A stretch of DNA of 58,983 nucleotides from CAZKWG01 sp964615375. Its GTDB lineage: Bacteria > Myxococcota_A > UBA796 > CAZKWG01. Shown one piece after another: positions 7,484 to 15,032 of the stretch. Position numbers and translations under genes: made by a program. A model generated the notes under the pieces. It had not been told where the DNA came from, made no database searches, and was given only the letters and a program-made list of their open reading frames with translations. The stretch is from the NCBI GenBank assembly GCA_964615375.1, contig CAZTOW010000056.1, positions 1 to 58,983 on the forward strand, given 5' to 3'. Positions within the stretch are counted from its first letter, which is position 1; every line of letters starts with the position of its first letter.

Positions 7484-10006
7484 TCAGCCGAATTCGTTGG
7501 GTAGGGCAGTAAATAGCCTCTGGAGCTTCCTTCTCAGCGGGTGGGTATGGCGACTGAAGAACCCCGCCATGTACCCCGCGCTCACCCCAGCCGGCGGGCT
7601 CCGCACCATCGCCTCCTCCAGCTCCCGCAACAACGCCTCAGCCTCATCCTCTGGCCCCCTTACCCGCTGAAGCTCGGCCTGCACCCGCTTCAACTCGGCG
7701 CGCGCGGCCTTGTGGTCGGTGTCCTTGCGCTTCAGCGCCTCCTGGGCGCCCCGGAGCTGCTTCTCCAGCTTCGCGACGCGCTTGCTGTCCTCGGCCTCCT
7801 TCGCCGGCAGCGCGAGCAGCCGCGTCGCCAGGATCGCGATGGCGGGGAGCAGGTGCGCGGTCGCGGCGCCGAGGTCTTCACGGGCGACGATGTATTTCTC
7901 CGTATGGCCGGAACCAAGACCAATATCGAGGTGTGTTAACTCATGGACCGCGACGCCGTGCACGTAGGCGGCGATGGCGATGGGGCGCTCGCGGTGGGCC
8001 TTGATGACGGCGGCGAGCTTGTCGGGGTTGATGTAGATGACGGGCGGCTTGCCCTGCCGGCTCTCGGCCATGCCGGCGACCTCGTCGTCGAGCAGGAAGC
8101 CGGGGACGAAGCGGCGGCGCAGGCGGGCCTCGGCGGCGACCAGGCGCAGGGTCGCGTCCCACAGCGTCAGGTGCGGGATGAAGCGCGCCCAGCCGAGCTT
8201 GAAGCGGCGGGCGCGGGCGCGGTCGAAGCGCTTCTTGCTGACGCGGAGCACGCAGAGGCGGCCGAAGGGGTTCTTCGGCGCCGGCACGCGGACCTCGGGC
8301 GCGGCGAGCTGGCCGAGCGCGGCCCACACGCGGCCGACGCCCGCGACCTGGAGCAGCCCGCCGCCGCCGGGCGCGAGCGCGGTCTCGGTGGCGCTCTCGA
8401 CGGCGTTGGCGACGGCCACGAAGTCGGCCTGGCGCAGCTCGTGGCCCTTGCCGGCCTGGTCGAGCAGGCGGCGCAGCTCGCCGGTCAGGATGCTGGCGGC
8501 GGGCCGGGGACTGGTGGGGTCGGTGGTGGCGGCGCCGGCCGCGCGCGCCTGCTCGGCGGTCGCGAGGAAGCCAGCTACGAGGCTGGCGGCGCCGCGCGCG
8601 GTGTCGATGTCGGGCTCGGTCGCTGGCCCGGCGCGCGGCAGAAGGCCCTCGGGCAGGATGATCGGGCGCTCGGGCTCGGCGGGCTCGCCCAGCTCGGGGG
8701 TCGCGGCTGGGGCGGCGCTGGCGACGGGCTCGCCCTTCAGCTCGCGCTTGTACTGCTCGCCGTAGAAGTCGGCGATGGCGCCCCGCACGTCGGCGAGCGC
8801 GGCCTGAAAGCCGGGGTCGGCGAAGGCGTCGTCGGTCAGCTCGGCCAGGCTGCGCGCCTCCTCGCGCTCGGCGGGGTCGGCGCTCTCGACGTCGTAGACC
8901 TCGTCCTCCTGGTCGCGGCCGACGCTCTCGTCCTCGCGCTCGACCTCCTGTTGCAAGGCGTAGAGCGTGCTTGCGGCGGGCTCCTGGAGGGCGTCGCGCG
9001 CGGCCGTGAAGGGGTAGCCCTTGGTCGAGGGGCGGACAGTTGTGTGCAGGTCCACCACGATGTCGGCCTTGAGGCGCCCGCTGCTCGCAGGGAGCTTGAA
9101 CTGTGCGAGCCCGTTGAGGCGCACGTAGTAGCCCCCCTGCCTGTCGCCCGGCGGTCGTCTGTACGCCTTCACCACGGCGGTCGAGCCCGCGCCCCAGCTC
9201 CCGTCCACGGGGACCTTGGAGCCGCCGCGCCGGCTGAACAGTGGGCGGATCTCTTCGCCGTTCAGCGTGAGGCGTAGGCCGGGCAGGTCGTTGGCGGCAA
9301 GCAGCTCGCGCAGGCGCTCGGGGGTCGGCACCCACGCCTGGCGCGCGTAGTCGTACTGGTGGTCGTAGTCGGGCGAGACGTCCTGGATCTCGATGCGAGT
9401 GCCCTGCCGAAAGGGGGCCTCGAAGATGGAGACCTCGGCGCCCGCGCCCGCGCTGACGGCGAGGTTGTCGCGGGTGTGCAGACGCCACTTGAAGCTCTGG
9501 CTGGTTCCCAGGATGACGGCCTTGGCGACGCCGAAGCCGCCCGCGGCCTCGCTGCTGTCGGCGGCCTCGCCCTTGCCGCTCTCGCCCAGGGTCAGGAAGC
9601 GGGTCAGGATCGTGGTCGAATCCATGCCGACGCCGGAATCTTCGGCGATCAAGGTCCGGGTCTTCTGGTCCCAGATGACGTCGAATCGCGCCTCGTGCTC
9701 GCGGATCTGGCGGGCCTTGATCGCGGCGCGGACGGCGTCCCAGCCGTTCTGCAACAGCTCCCTCACGGCGAGGACGGGCAGGTCGCCGGATCGGTACACA
9801 TGCTCGGTGAAGTATCGCCACATGACCGCCGTGTTCACGCCCGGCCGACCGCTGGCCTTGGGGGCGCCCATGACCTCGGTGACCTCGGCGCGACCGCCCA
9901 GCGCACGACGCAGCGCCGCCCTGTCTACACGAAGGGCGCCAGTCGCGCGTGGCACGGGCGGCACGCTCAGGCGGTCGAGCATGGGCCGCTGGCAGGCGCA
10001 GCTCAC
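7484..10006 (-). CDS. GHKL-type ATPase with C-terminal HExxH and coiled coil
   Basis: An 840-residue protein read from GTG 10006, which overlaps the stop of the M15 gene as GTGA (ATG 9982 is the alternative). An HSP90/MutL/histidine-kinase-like ATP-binding fold is shown by the N box R-E-L-L-Q-N-G-W-D-A (82-91), E-D-S-G-V-G-M (122-128) and G-G-F-G-V-A-K (156-162). The middle is an acidic linker. Around residue 688 is H-E-L-T-H with a downstream G-S-G-H, a zinc-metallopeptidase-like site, followed by a C-terminal coiled coil of about 90 residues. Such GHKL plus protease-like fusions are not a housekeeping gene I know. It is the last gene of the helicase/M15/GHKL operon and may act on nucleoprotein or as a conformational switch. 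Confidence 0.75.
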   Translation of the reverse strand: MSCACQRPMLDRLSVPPVPRATGALRVDRAALRRALGGRAEVTEVMGAPKASGRPGVNTAVMWRYFTEHVYRSGDLPVLAVRELLQNGWDAVRAAIKARQIREHEARFDVIWDQKTRTLIAEDSGVGMDSTTILTRFLTLGESGKGEAADSSEAAGGFGVAKAVILGTSQSFKWRLHTRDNLAVSAGAGAEVSIFEAPFRQGTRIEIQDVSPDYDHQYDYARQAWVPTPERLRELLAANDLPGLRLTLNGEEIRPLFSRRGGSKVPVDGSWGAGSTAVVKAYRRPPGDRQGGYYVRLNGLAQFKLPASSGRLKADIVVDLHTTVRPSTKGYPFTAARDALQEPAASTLYALQQEVEREDESVGRDQEDEVYDVESADPAEREEARSLAELTDDAFADPGFQAALADVRGAIADFYGEQYKRELKGEPVASAAPAATPELGEPAEPERPIILPEGLLPRAGPATEPDIDTARGAASLVAGFLATAEQARAAGAATTDPTSPRPAASILTGELRRLLDQAGKGHELRQADFVAVANAVESATETALAPGGGGLLQVAGVGRVWAALGQLAAPEVRVPAPKNPFGRLCVLRVSKKRFDRARARRFKLGWARFIPHLTLWDATLRLVAAEARLRRRFVPGFLLDDEVAGMAESRQGKPPVIYINPDKLAAVIKAHRERPIAIAAYVHGVAVHELTHLDIGLGSGHTEKYIVAREDLGAATAHLLPAIAILATRLLALPAKEAEDSKRVAKLEKQLRGAQEALKRKDTDHKAARAELKRVQAELQRVRGPEDEAEALLRELEEAMVRSPPAGVSAGYMAGFFSRHTHPLRRKLQRLFTALPNEFG

Positions 10007-10836
10007 GCGAGCCTCGCGCCGGGATAGGGGCCGATTTCCCGGGTAATCGCCGTCCAGGCAGCGCGGTCGCCTCGGGGCAGGATCAGCTCGCCGCGCGCGT
10101 GCTGACCGGCGACGATCTGGAGGTAGCCGTTGGGCCACTGGCGGTAGCGGTAGCCGCCGCTGCCGTCCTTGACCACGCCCGGCCCCAGGATGCGCGGCAG
10201 GCAGGCGTCGCGCACGGCGGGCAGGTCGCGGTTGGGGAGGGCCTGGACATGCACGGGATCCCAGCCCATGCCAAAGCTGGCCCATACGTTGGTCCGGTCC
10301 CAGTCGCCGCCCCAGGTCAGTCCGAGCGCACGCGCCTCGCGGCCCAGCATGGCGAAGAACCGGGCGGCGCCGACCGTGCGCGCGCTGTCCGGGTCCTTGT
10401 CGCCGAAGCCGTAGCGCCGGTCGATGAGGTCGGCGGCCAGCGCACGCGGATAGCCCTGCTCGTCCACGGCGTTGTGGAAGGAGAAGCTGACCTTCGTGCT
10501 TCCCTCGGCGAGCAGGATGTCTTGCGTCGTCAGCGCCCGCCAGGAGTTGCCGACGACGGGCTGGTAGCCGAGCGCGCGGAGCCGCTCCAGCAGCTCGGGC
10601 AGGCGCAGGCCCGGGTGCGCAGCGGCGAGCTTGGCAGACTGGCTCCAGTCGGCCTCGTCGCCGGGCTTGAGCGTGGCCAGCAACTCGGCGGCGGTGCGCA
10701 GGCCGGCGGGGTTGGGCGGGCGCGGCGGGGGTGCGGGCGGGCCATAGCGCGGGCGCGCGGCGGAGGCCGGGCGGGCGAGCACGAGGAAGCCGACGACGGC
10801 GGTGCCGATGAGCAGCGTTCCGGTGTTTCGGGTCAC
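10003..10836 (-). CDS. M15-type peptidoglycan peptidase with N-terminal signal/anchor
   Basis: Encodes 277 residues from GTG 10836, overlapping the helicase stop as GTGA with GGAGG upstream. An N-terminal hydrophobic segment (L-I-G-T-A-V-V-G-F-L-V-L-A) is followed by a Pro-rich linker, then a domain with F-S-F-H-N...G..R-A-L-A-A-D, G-L-T-W-G-G-D-W and W-D-P-V-H-V-Q. These match the zinc ligands and core of M15 (VanY/endolysin) L,D- or D,D-peptidases that cut peptide stems. In phages and conjugative elements such enzymes open the cell wall. Translational coupling to a helicase on one side and a GHKL ATPase on the other is odd for a cell-wall enzyme. Confidence 0.75.
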   Translation of the reverse strand: MTRNTGTLLIGTAVVGFLVLARPASAARPRYGPPAPPPRPPNPAGLRTAAELLATLKPGDEADWSQSAKLAAAHPGLRLPELLERLRALGYQPVVGNSWRALTTQDILLAEGSTKVSFSFHNAVDEQGYPRALAADLIDRRYGFGDKDPDSARTVGAARFFAMLGREARALGLTWGGDWDRTNVWASFGMGWDPVHVQALPNRDLPAVRDACLPRILGPGVVKDGSGGYRYRQWPNGYLQIVAGQHARGELILPRGDRAAWTAITREIGPYPGARLA

Positions 10837-12944
10837 GGGGCCTCCTTCGACGGCTCGGGGCGGGGCAGCTCCTTGGGCAGCTCGCGGTTGAACCAGGCGT
10901 CCGCGACGGTGCTCAGATCGCGCGTGGTGTAGGGAGAGCGCCCAGCCAGGGCCAGGAACTCGCGCCAGCCGGCGCCACCAGGAGCGAGCAGCCGGGCGTG
11001 GCTGGCGCGCAGCTCGCCGCCGCGCAACAGGACCAGGCGTCGCCCGTCCAGCGCCGCGAACAGCAGCCGGTCGCGGTGGTAGCTGTTGCGCGCCACCATC
11101 TCGACCAGGGCGTCGCGGTAGTTGGCGCCATACCAGGCCCAGGCCCGCGTGAGCCAGGCTTCCGAGGCCCACTCCCAGCCGAGCGCGCGCAGGTCGACGT
11201 AGTTGACGACACGGTGTTGGATCTCGTCAGCACCCTGGGGGATGAGCGTCGGATCGTCCTCGGGAGGAAGGGCGCCGTTGAGGTGCTCGGGCCGCAGGTC
11301 GCCGAGGTCGTCGGGGTAGTCCACGGCCTGCCAGCGCAGCGTGCGCGCCTCGCGGCGACCGAACTTCGTGCCGTGGATGCGGCCGATCTCGACGATCTCG
11401 GGCGCGTAGCCGGCGCGGCGCGGCGGCAGGTTCACGACCATGCCCTCGTACAGCGGGCAGCGGCCCAGCTCGGGCACGAGCATGGCGCGCTCGCGCACGG
11501 CGCTGGCCACGCCCAGCCAGGGCCACGCCTCGGGATCGACGGTGGACAGGGCCTTGAGCCTCTCGTCCCCTTCGCGGCGCAGGCGCGCGGCCTCGTCGGG
11601 GTCGGCGCGCAGCTCGGCGCGGCGGAACAGGGTGTTGGCGGCGCGCAGCAGACGGGCGGCCTCGTTCGCGCGCTTCTCGCGGGCGGCGGCCTCGCGCTGG
11701 GCGCGCACGCCGGCCAGGCGCTTCGCGGTCTCTTCGGGGTTTCTGCTGATGAGCAGCAGCATCTCCTCGGGCGTCATCTCCATCTGCGCGCCGGGGTTGT
11801 TGGTCTCGCGGGCCTGGCTCTGGAGCAGCTCGACCATCCAGCCGCGCTTGCCGTCGATGAGGTTGAATCGCAGCCCATCGGCCGAGCGCAGCGCGAAGTA
11901 GTAGTTGATCTCGATGGTGGCGAGACGGTTTCCCTGGCGCACGCCGCGCCCGTTCCGTTGTTGCAGCGTGGCGGGCTCCCAGGGCAGATCCAGGTGATGA
12001 ATCGCACAGGTCCGCGTCTGGAGGTCGATGCCCTCGTAGGCGATGGCGTTGGCGATCACGACGTCGTACTTCGGCTCGATGCCCTCGTCGGGGTTGCCGT
12101 TGAACTCCTCGGCGATGCGCTGGCGGTCGGCCGGGGCCTTGGCGGTCTCGCGGTTGAGCACGGCGATCCGCGCCTCGGGCATGCCGCGCGCGACCAGCAC
12201 GCGCCGCATCCACTGGTGGATCGCCAGGTTGTCGGCGAAGATGATGTGTCCACACGACGCGATCTGGAGCACCCGATCCGCGCATGCGTCCAGCTTGGGC
12301 GCGTGCGGGTCGATCTCCTTCTTCGCGGCGGATCTCCAGTCGTGCCCGTCGTCGAGCTTCGGGTGGATGCTGACCAGCGCGAGGCGCGAGAGCAGCCCCA
12401 GCACGCGGTTCTTGGACGCCCGTGTGCGGCCCTCCAGGATGGCCTCGATCTCGGCGACGTAGGCCGTGTACTTCCTCTCCTGCTCGGCGTTCATCCGGAC
12501 CTGCACGGGCGGGTTCACGCGCGGGCTCGGCAGCTTCAAGCCGACCTCCTCGGCGGTCTTGAACTCGCAGTAGCGGAACAGGGTGTCGCGCAGCTCGTGG
12601 AGGTTGAGGAAGCCGACGACGGCCGAGCGTTTGACGACGTCGAGCTTGGTGTCGATGACATCCTTGATCTCGATCTTCAGGTAGCGGTCAATGAACTGTT
12701 CGGGGTCGCGGATGCCCATGCGTGTCCAGGCGTCGTGGTCGATGTATTGGATGAGGTTGTAGAACTCCAGGGGGCTGTTCTTCGCCGGGGTCGCAGAGAG
12801 CAGGACGATCCCCACGCCGCCGGTCTTTCGACGCACGGCCTCGGCGCGGAAGTCGAGCTGCCAGGCGCGGTCGGATCCTTCGCCCGCCGAGCCCATGAAC
12901 CTGGGAACCCCGCCCTCTCGTTCGCTCGGTTTGAAGAGGTTTTT
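10833..12944 (-). pseudogene. 3' part of SNF2/DEAD-like helicase gene, split by element E2
   Basis: 703 codons of a superfamily 2 helicase without its N-terminal part. It begins right after motif II with K-N-L-F-K-P, then motif III region V-L-L-S-A-T-P-A-K-N, and the C-terminal RecA-like domain with A-Y-E-G-I-D-L-Q-T-R and Q-R-N-G-R-G-V-R-Q-G-N-R (motifs V and VI). The N-terminal DEAQ codons are at 58983-58936 on the same strand. Joining the two at the shared TT gives N-F-K-N-L-F in frame. The protein is therefore inactivated while E2 is integrated. No convincing start exists for the fragment: the open frame leftover upstream of 12944 is E2 end sequence. It is translationally coupled to the M15 gene. 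Confidence 0.9.
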
Positions 12945-12953
12945 GGAGCTTGC
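12943..12953. other. left attachment site of E2 (core TT plus arm)
   Basis: Core TT at 12943-12944 followed by the E2 arm GGAGCTTGC (12945-12953). The arm is the exact reverse complement of GCAAGCTCC at 58927-58935. Partial symmetry continues to a GCAAA at 12962-12966 region and its counterpart. Flank to the left is helicase coding sequence. Confidence 0.85.
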
Positions 12954-12973
12954 GGGTTCCAGCAAAGTTTCCC

Positions 12974-14488
12974 ATGTCGCAGATTGGGCGAAAGGACGCG
13001 AGTGAGGCCGACGTTCCCCAGGAGACGGCTGATTCGCGTGCCGAGGCGGCTGGTCCGGTCGTGACTGCGGCCGAGATGGCCCCGCTGAGGGACGCCCTGC
13101 GGGGGCTGCTCGCCGAGGGCTTGCCGCCGGAGGCGGTCGAGGACGCGCTCAGCCGCCTGCTCGGGCGGCTGCAGGTCGGGGTCGAGCAGATCGGGACCAA
13201 CAAGCAGCTCGCGCCCTGGATGCACGAGGTGGTGTGTCGGGTGATCGAGGAGTCCGGCGAGCCTGGGCCTCGACCGATGAGCCTGACGACCGGTGATCCG
13301 GGGGGCCAGGATCGGATTGCCGGGGCGCTGGTGCCCCTTCTGGATCTCGTCGAGCAGGAGCATGCCGAGGTCCTGCGACTCACAGACCATGGCACGCTGA
13401 CCCAGCGAGCGGCGGCGAGGCACTTCGGGATCCCGCTGGTTGCGCTCAAGTCGCGAATCCACGTCGCCCGCCGCAAGCTGCGGCTGGCCGTACTCGCCGG
13501 GCTCAAGGTCCTGGCGCCGGACACCACCGACGACACAGTGCCCACCTCTGCCGACACCCGCACCCCGCGCCGCCGGCTCCCGGCGAGCAGCCTGCTCCCC
13601 GCGTTCGCTGCGGCCCTTGAAGACCTGGTCCGCCCCTGGGTGCCCGCCGACCAGGCCCCGACCGTCGCCGCCTCGGTCCTGGCCAGCCTGCGCACCTCCC
13701 AGCCCCACAGCGGGCGCCTTCCGAGCTGGATCTACACGGTCACCCGAACCTCCATTCTCGCCAGCACTATCGGCACGCCGATCTCCAAGCTCCCCAGCAA
13801 CCCGACCGGTGAGGCGCGAGCAATCCTCGCCACAGCGATGAACGCGCTCCTGTCGAACGTGGACCCCGATCAGCACACCGCCCTCACGCTGGTCGACCTC
13901 GAAGGCCGCTCCCAGCGCGACGCCGCCCGCCACCTCGCTATTCTGCCCGAGACCCTGAAGCAGCGCCTCTGGCGAGCCCGCCGCGTTGGCTGGCAGTCCC
14001 TGGCCCGCGCCCTGACCGCGGGCCGCCAGCTCGTCCCTGCCCCGACGCCCTTCACCGCCTTGCTCGACGCGCTCCAAACGCTGATCCAGCACCTCGCGCC
14101 GACCGTCCCTCCCAACGCAGCGCTCCAGCGCCTGCTACGCCAGCTTCACACCGACGCCCCGTCCCAGCGCCCCTCGTCCTCCATGGTGGAATACCTCTAC
14201 GCCGCCACGACCGCCAGCCTCCAGCCGCCACCACACCGCGCTCTCCCTACCCCACCGGCAGAGCCCGGCCCCGTCGAGCGCGCCGCCCTCGCCGCCTGCC
14301 TCACCCCCCTCCTGGTCGCCCTGACCCCCGAGCAGTCGGAGGCCCTCACCCTCATCGACCTCGACGGCCTCAGCCTGAACGCCGCCGCCGCCCAGGTTGA
14401 CACCGACCGCCCCACCTTCCAAGGCCGCCTACAGCGCGCCCGCATCCACCTGCGCGGCCTCATGACCGGTTTCCTGCCGACCGTATAG
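12974..14488 (+). CDS. triple ECF-sigma-like protein at the left end of E2
   Basis: 504 residues from ATG 12974. Three similar units follow each other, each with an alpha-helical sigma-2-like part and a sigma-4-like helix-turn-helix: HTH segments at about 127-170 (E-H-A-E-V-L-R-L...A-L-K-S-R), 297-341 (Q-H-T-A-L-T-L...L-K-Q-R) and 451-495 (Q-S-E-A-L-T-L...F-Q-G-R). Single ECF sigma factors are about 180-200 residues, so this is a threefold fusion. Whether it binds RNA polymerase or only DNA is unknown. No ribosome site precedes the ATG and the only sequence upstream is the att site and antisense helicase. In the excised circle the frame is continuous with the integrase gene (see findings). 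Confidence 0.7.
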   Translation: MSQIGRKDASEADVPQETADSRAEAAGPVVTAAEMAPLRDALRGLLAEGLPPEAVEDALSRLLGRLQVGVEQIGTNKQLAPWMHEVVCRVIEESGEPGPRPMSLTTGDPGGQDRIAGALVPLLDLVEQEHAEVLRLTDHGTLTQRAAARHFGIPLVALKSRIHVARRKLRLAVLAGLKVLAPDTTDDTVPTSADTRTPRRRLPASSLLPAFAAALEDLVRPWVPADQAPTVAASVLASLRTSQPHSGRLPSWIYTVTRTSILASTIGTPISKLPSNPTGEARAILATAMNALLSNVDPDQHTALTLVDLEGRSQRDAARHLAILPETLKQRLWRARRVGWQSLARALTAGRQLVPAPTPFTALLDALQTLIQHLAPTVPPNAALQRLLRQLHTDAPSQRPSSSMVEYLYAATTASLQPPPHRALPTPPAEPGPVERAALAACLTPLLVALTPEQSEALTLIDLDGLSLNAAAAQVDTDRPTFQGRLQRARIHLRGLMTGFLPTV

Positions 14489-14639
14489 GGGCAGAGCGTC
14501 GCTGCGAAATGACAACCGTCGACCGCTGGCACCGGTGTCGGCCCCGGTCGCTCGGGCCTTGCGTACTGGGAGCGATGTTTGCAGCGTGGCCCGGAGCCGC
14601 TGCCCGAGGATCCTCGACCGGCCGAGGGTGGAGCGTAAC

Positions 14640-14800
14640 GAGGCGTTCACGACCTGGGCGCCGCCCGTGGGCGCCCCCATGTGATGAACTGGTGCCCGTG
14701 GGCGCCATGGGCGCCATGGACGCCATGGGCGCCCACGCCCACGCGCCCATCCAGGTTCCTGGCTGAATGGGCACCGCCCATGGGCGCCCACGCCGTCATC
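14640..14800. repeat. GGCGCC-rich imperfect repeats and inverted repeats
   Basis: Part of a 307-bp gene-free stretch between the sigma-like gene and the convergent 78-aa gene. The word GGGCGCC(C)ATG recurs at least six times in both orientations, with GTGGGCGCC near 14699 facing GGCGCCCAC near 14731 and again near 14781. Strong hairpins are possible on either strand, so a bidirectional terminator or barrier is likely. The rest of 14489-14795 shows nothing I can name. Confidence 0.5.
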
Positions 14801-15032
14801 GGTACGTGTAGCGGACGCCCCGTCTCCGACACGCCGCCACGACCGCGCGTACTCCGGCGTGTCCGTTGAAGCGGTGATCGATGACCACCTCCTCCAACGT
14901 CCCGGCCCGAATCGCCATGAGCAGGCGCTGCAGCTCACCGTTACCGCCGTCGCCCCGGCTGCGGAACACGCGGCCGTCCGCCGGATCGCCTCGTCGGCTC
15001 GCCCCGAAGATCGCCACGCGCCGCCCTCTCAC
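14796..15032 (-). CDS. 78-aa DUF2325-like protein
   Basis: 78 residues from GTG 15032, which overlaps the stop of the 878-aa gene as GTGA, so the two are translationally coupled. It starts R-R-V-A-I-F-G-A and ends V-V-I-D-H-R-F-N-G-H-A-G-V...C-R-R-R-G-V-R-Y, a small Rossmann-like pattern similar to DUF2325 proteins, which have a GH/SH and a C-terminal C-K/R-R motif. The family call is by eye. No enzymatic role can be stated. Confidence 0.55.
   Translation of the reverse strand: MRGRRVAIFGASRRGDPADGRVFRSRGDGGNGELQRLLMAIRAGTLEEVVIDHRFNGHAGVRAVVAACRRRGVRYTYR

Noticed and set aside
7943..9277. Long plus-strand frame antisense to the GHKL gene
   Set aside because: No ribosome site, repeated Ala/Gly/Val composition and no family; the minus frame has clear GHKL boxes.
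12945..12965. TTG start for the helicase fragment with seven extra residues
   Set aside because: These codons are the end of E2, not helicase; the frame is open only by chance.
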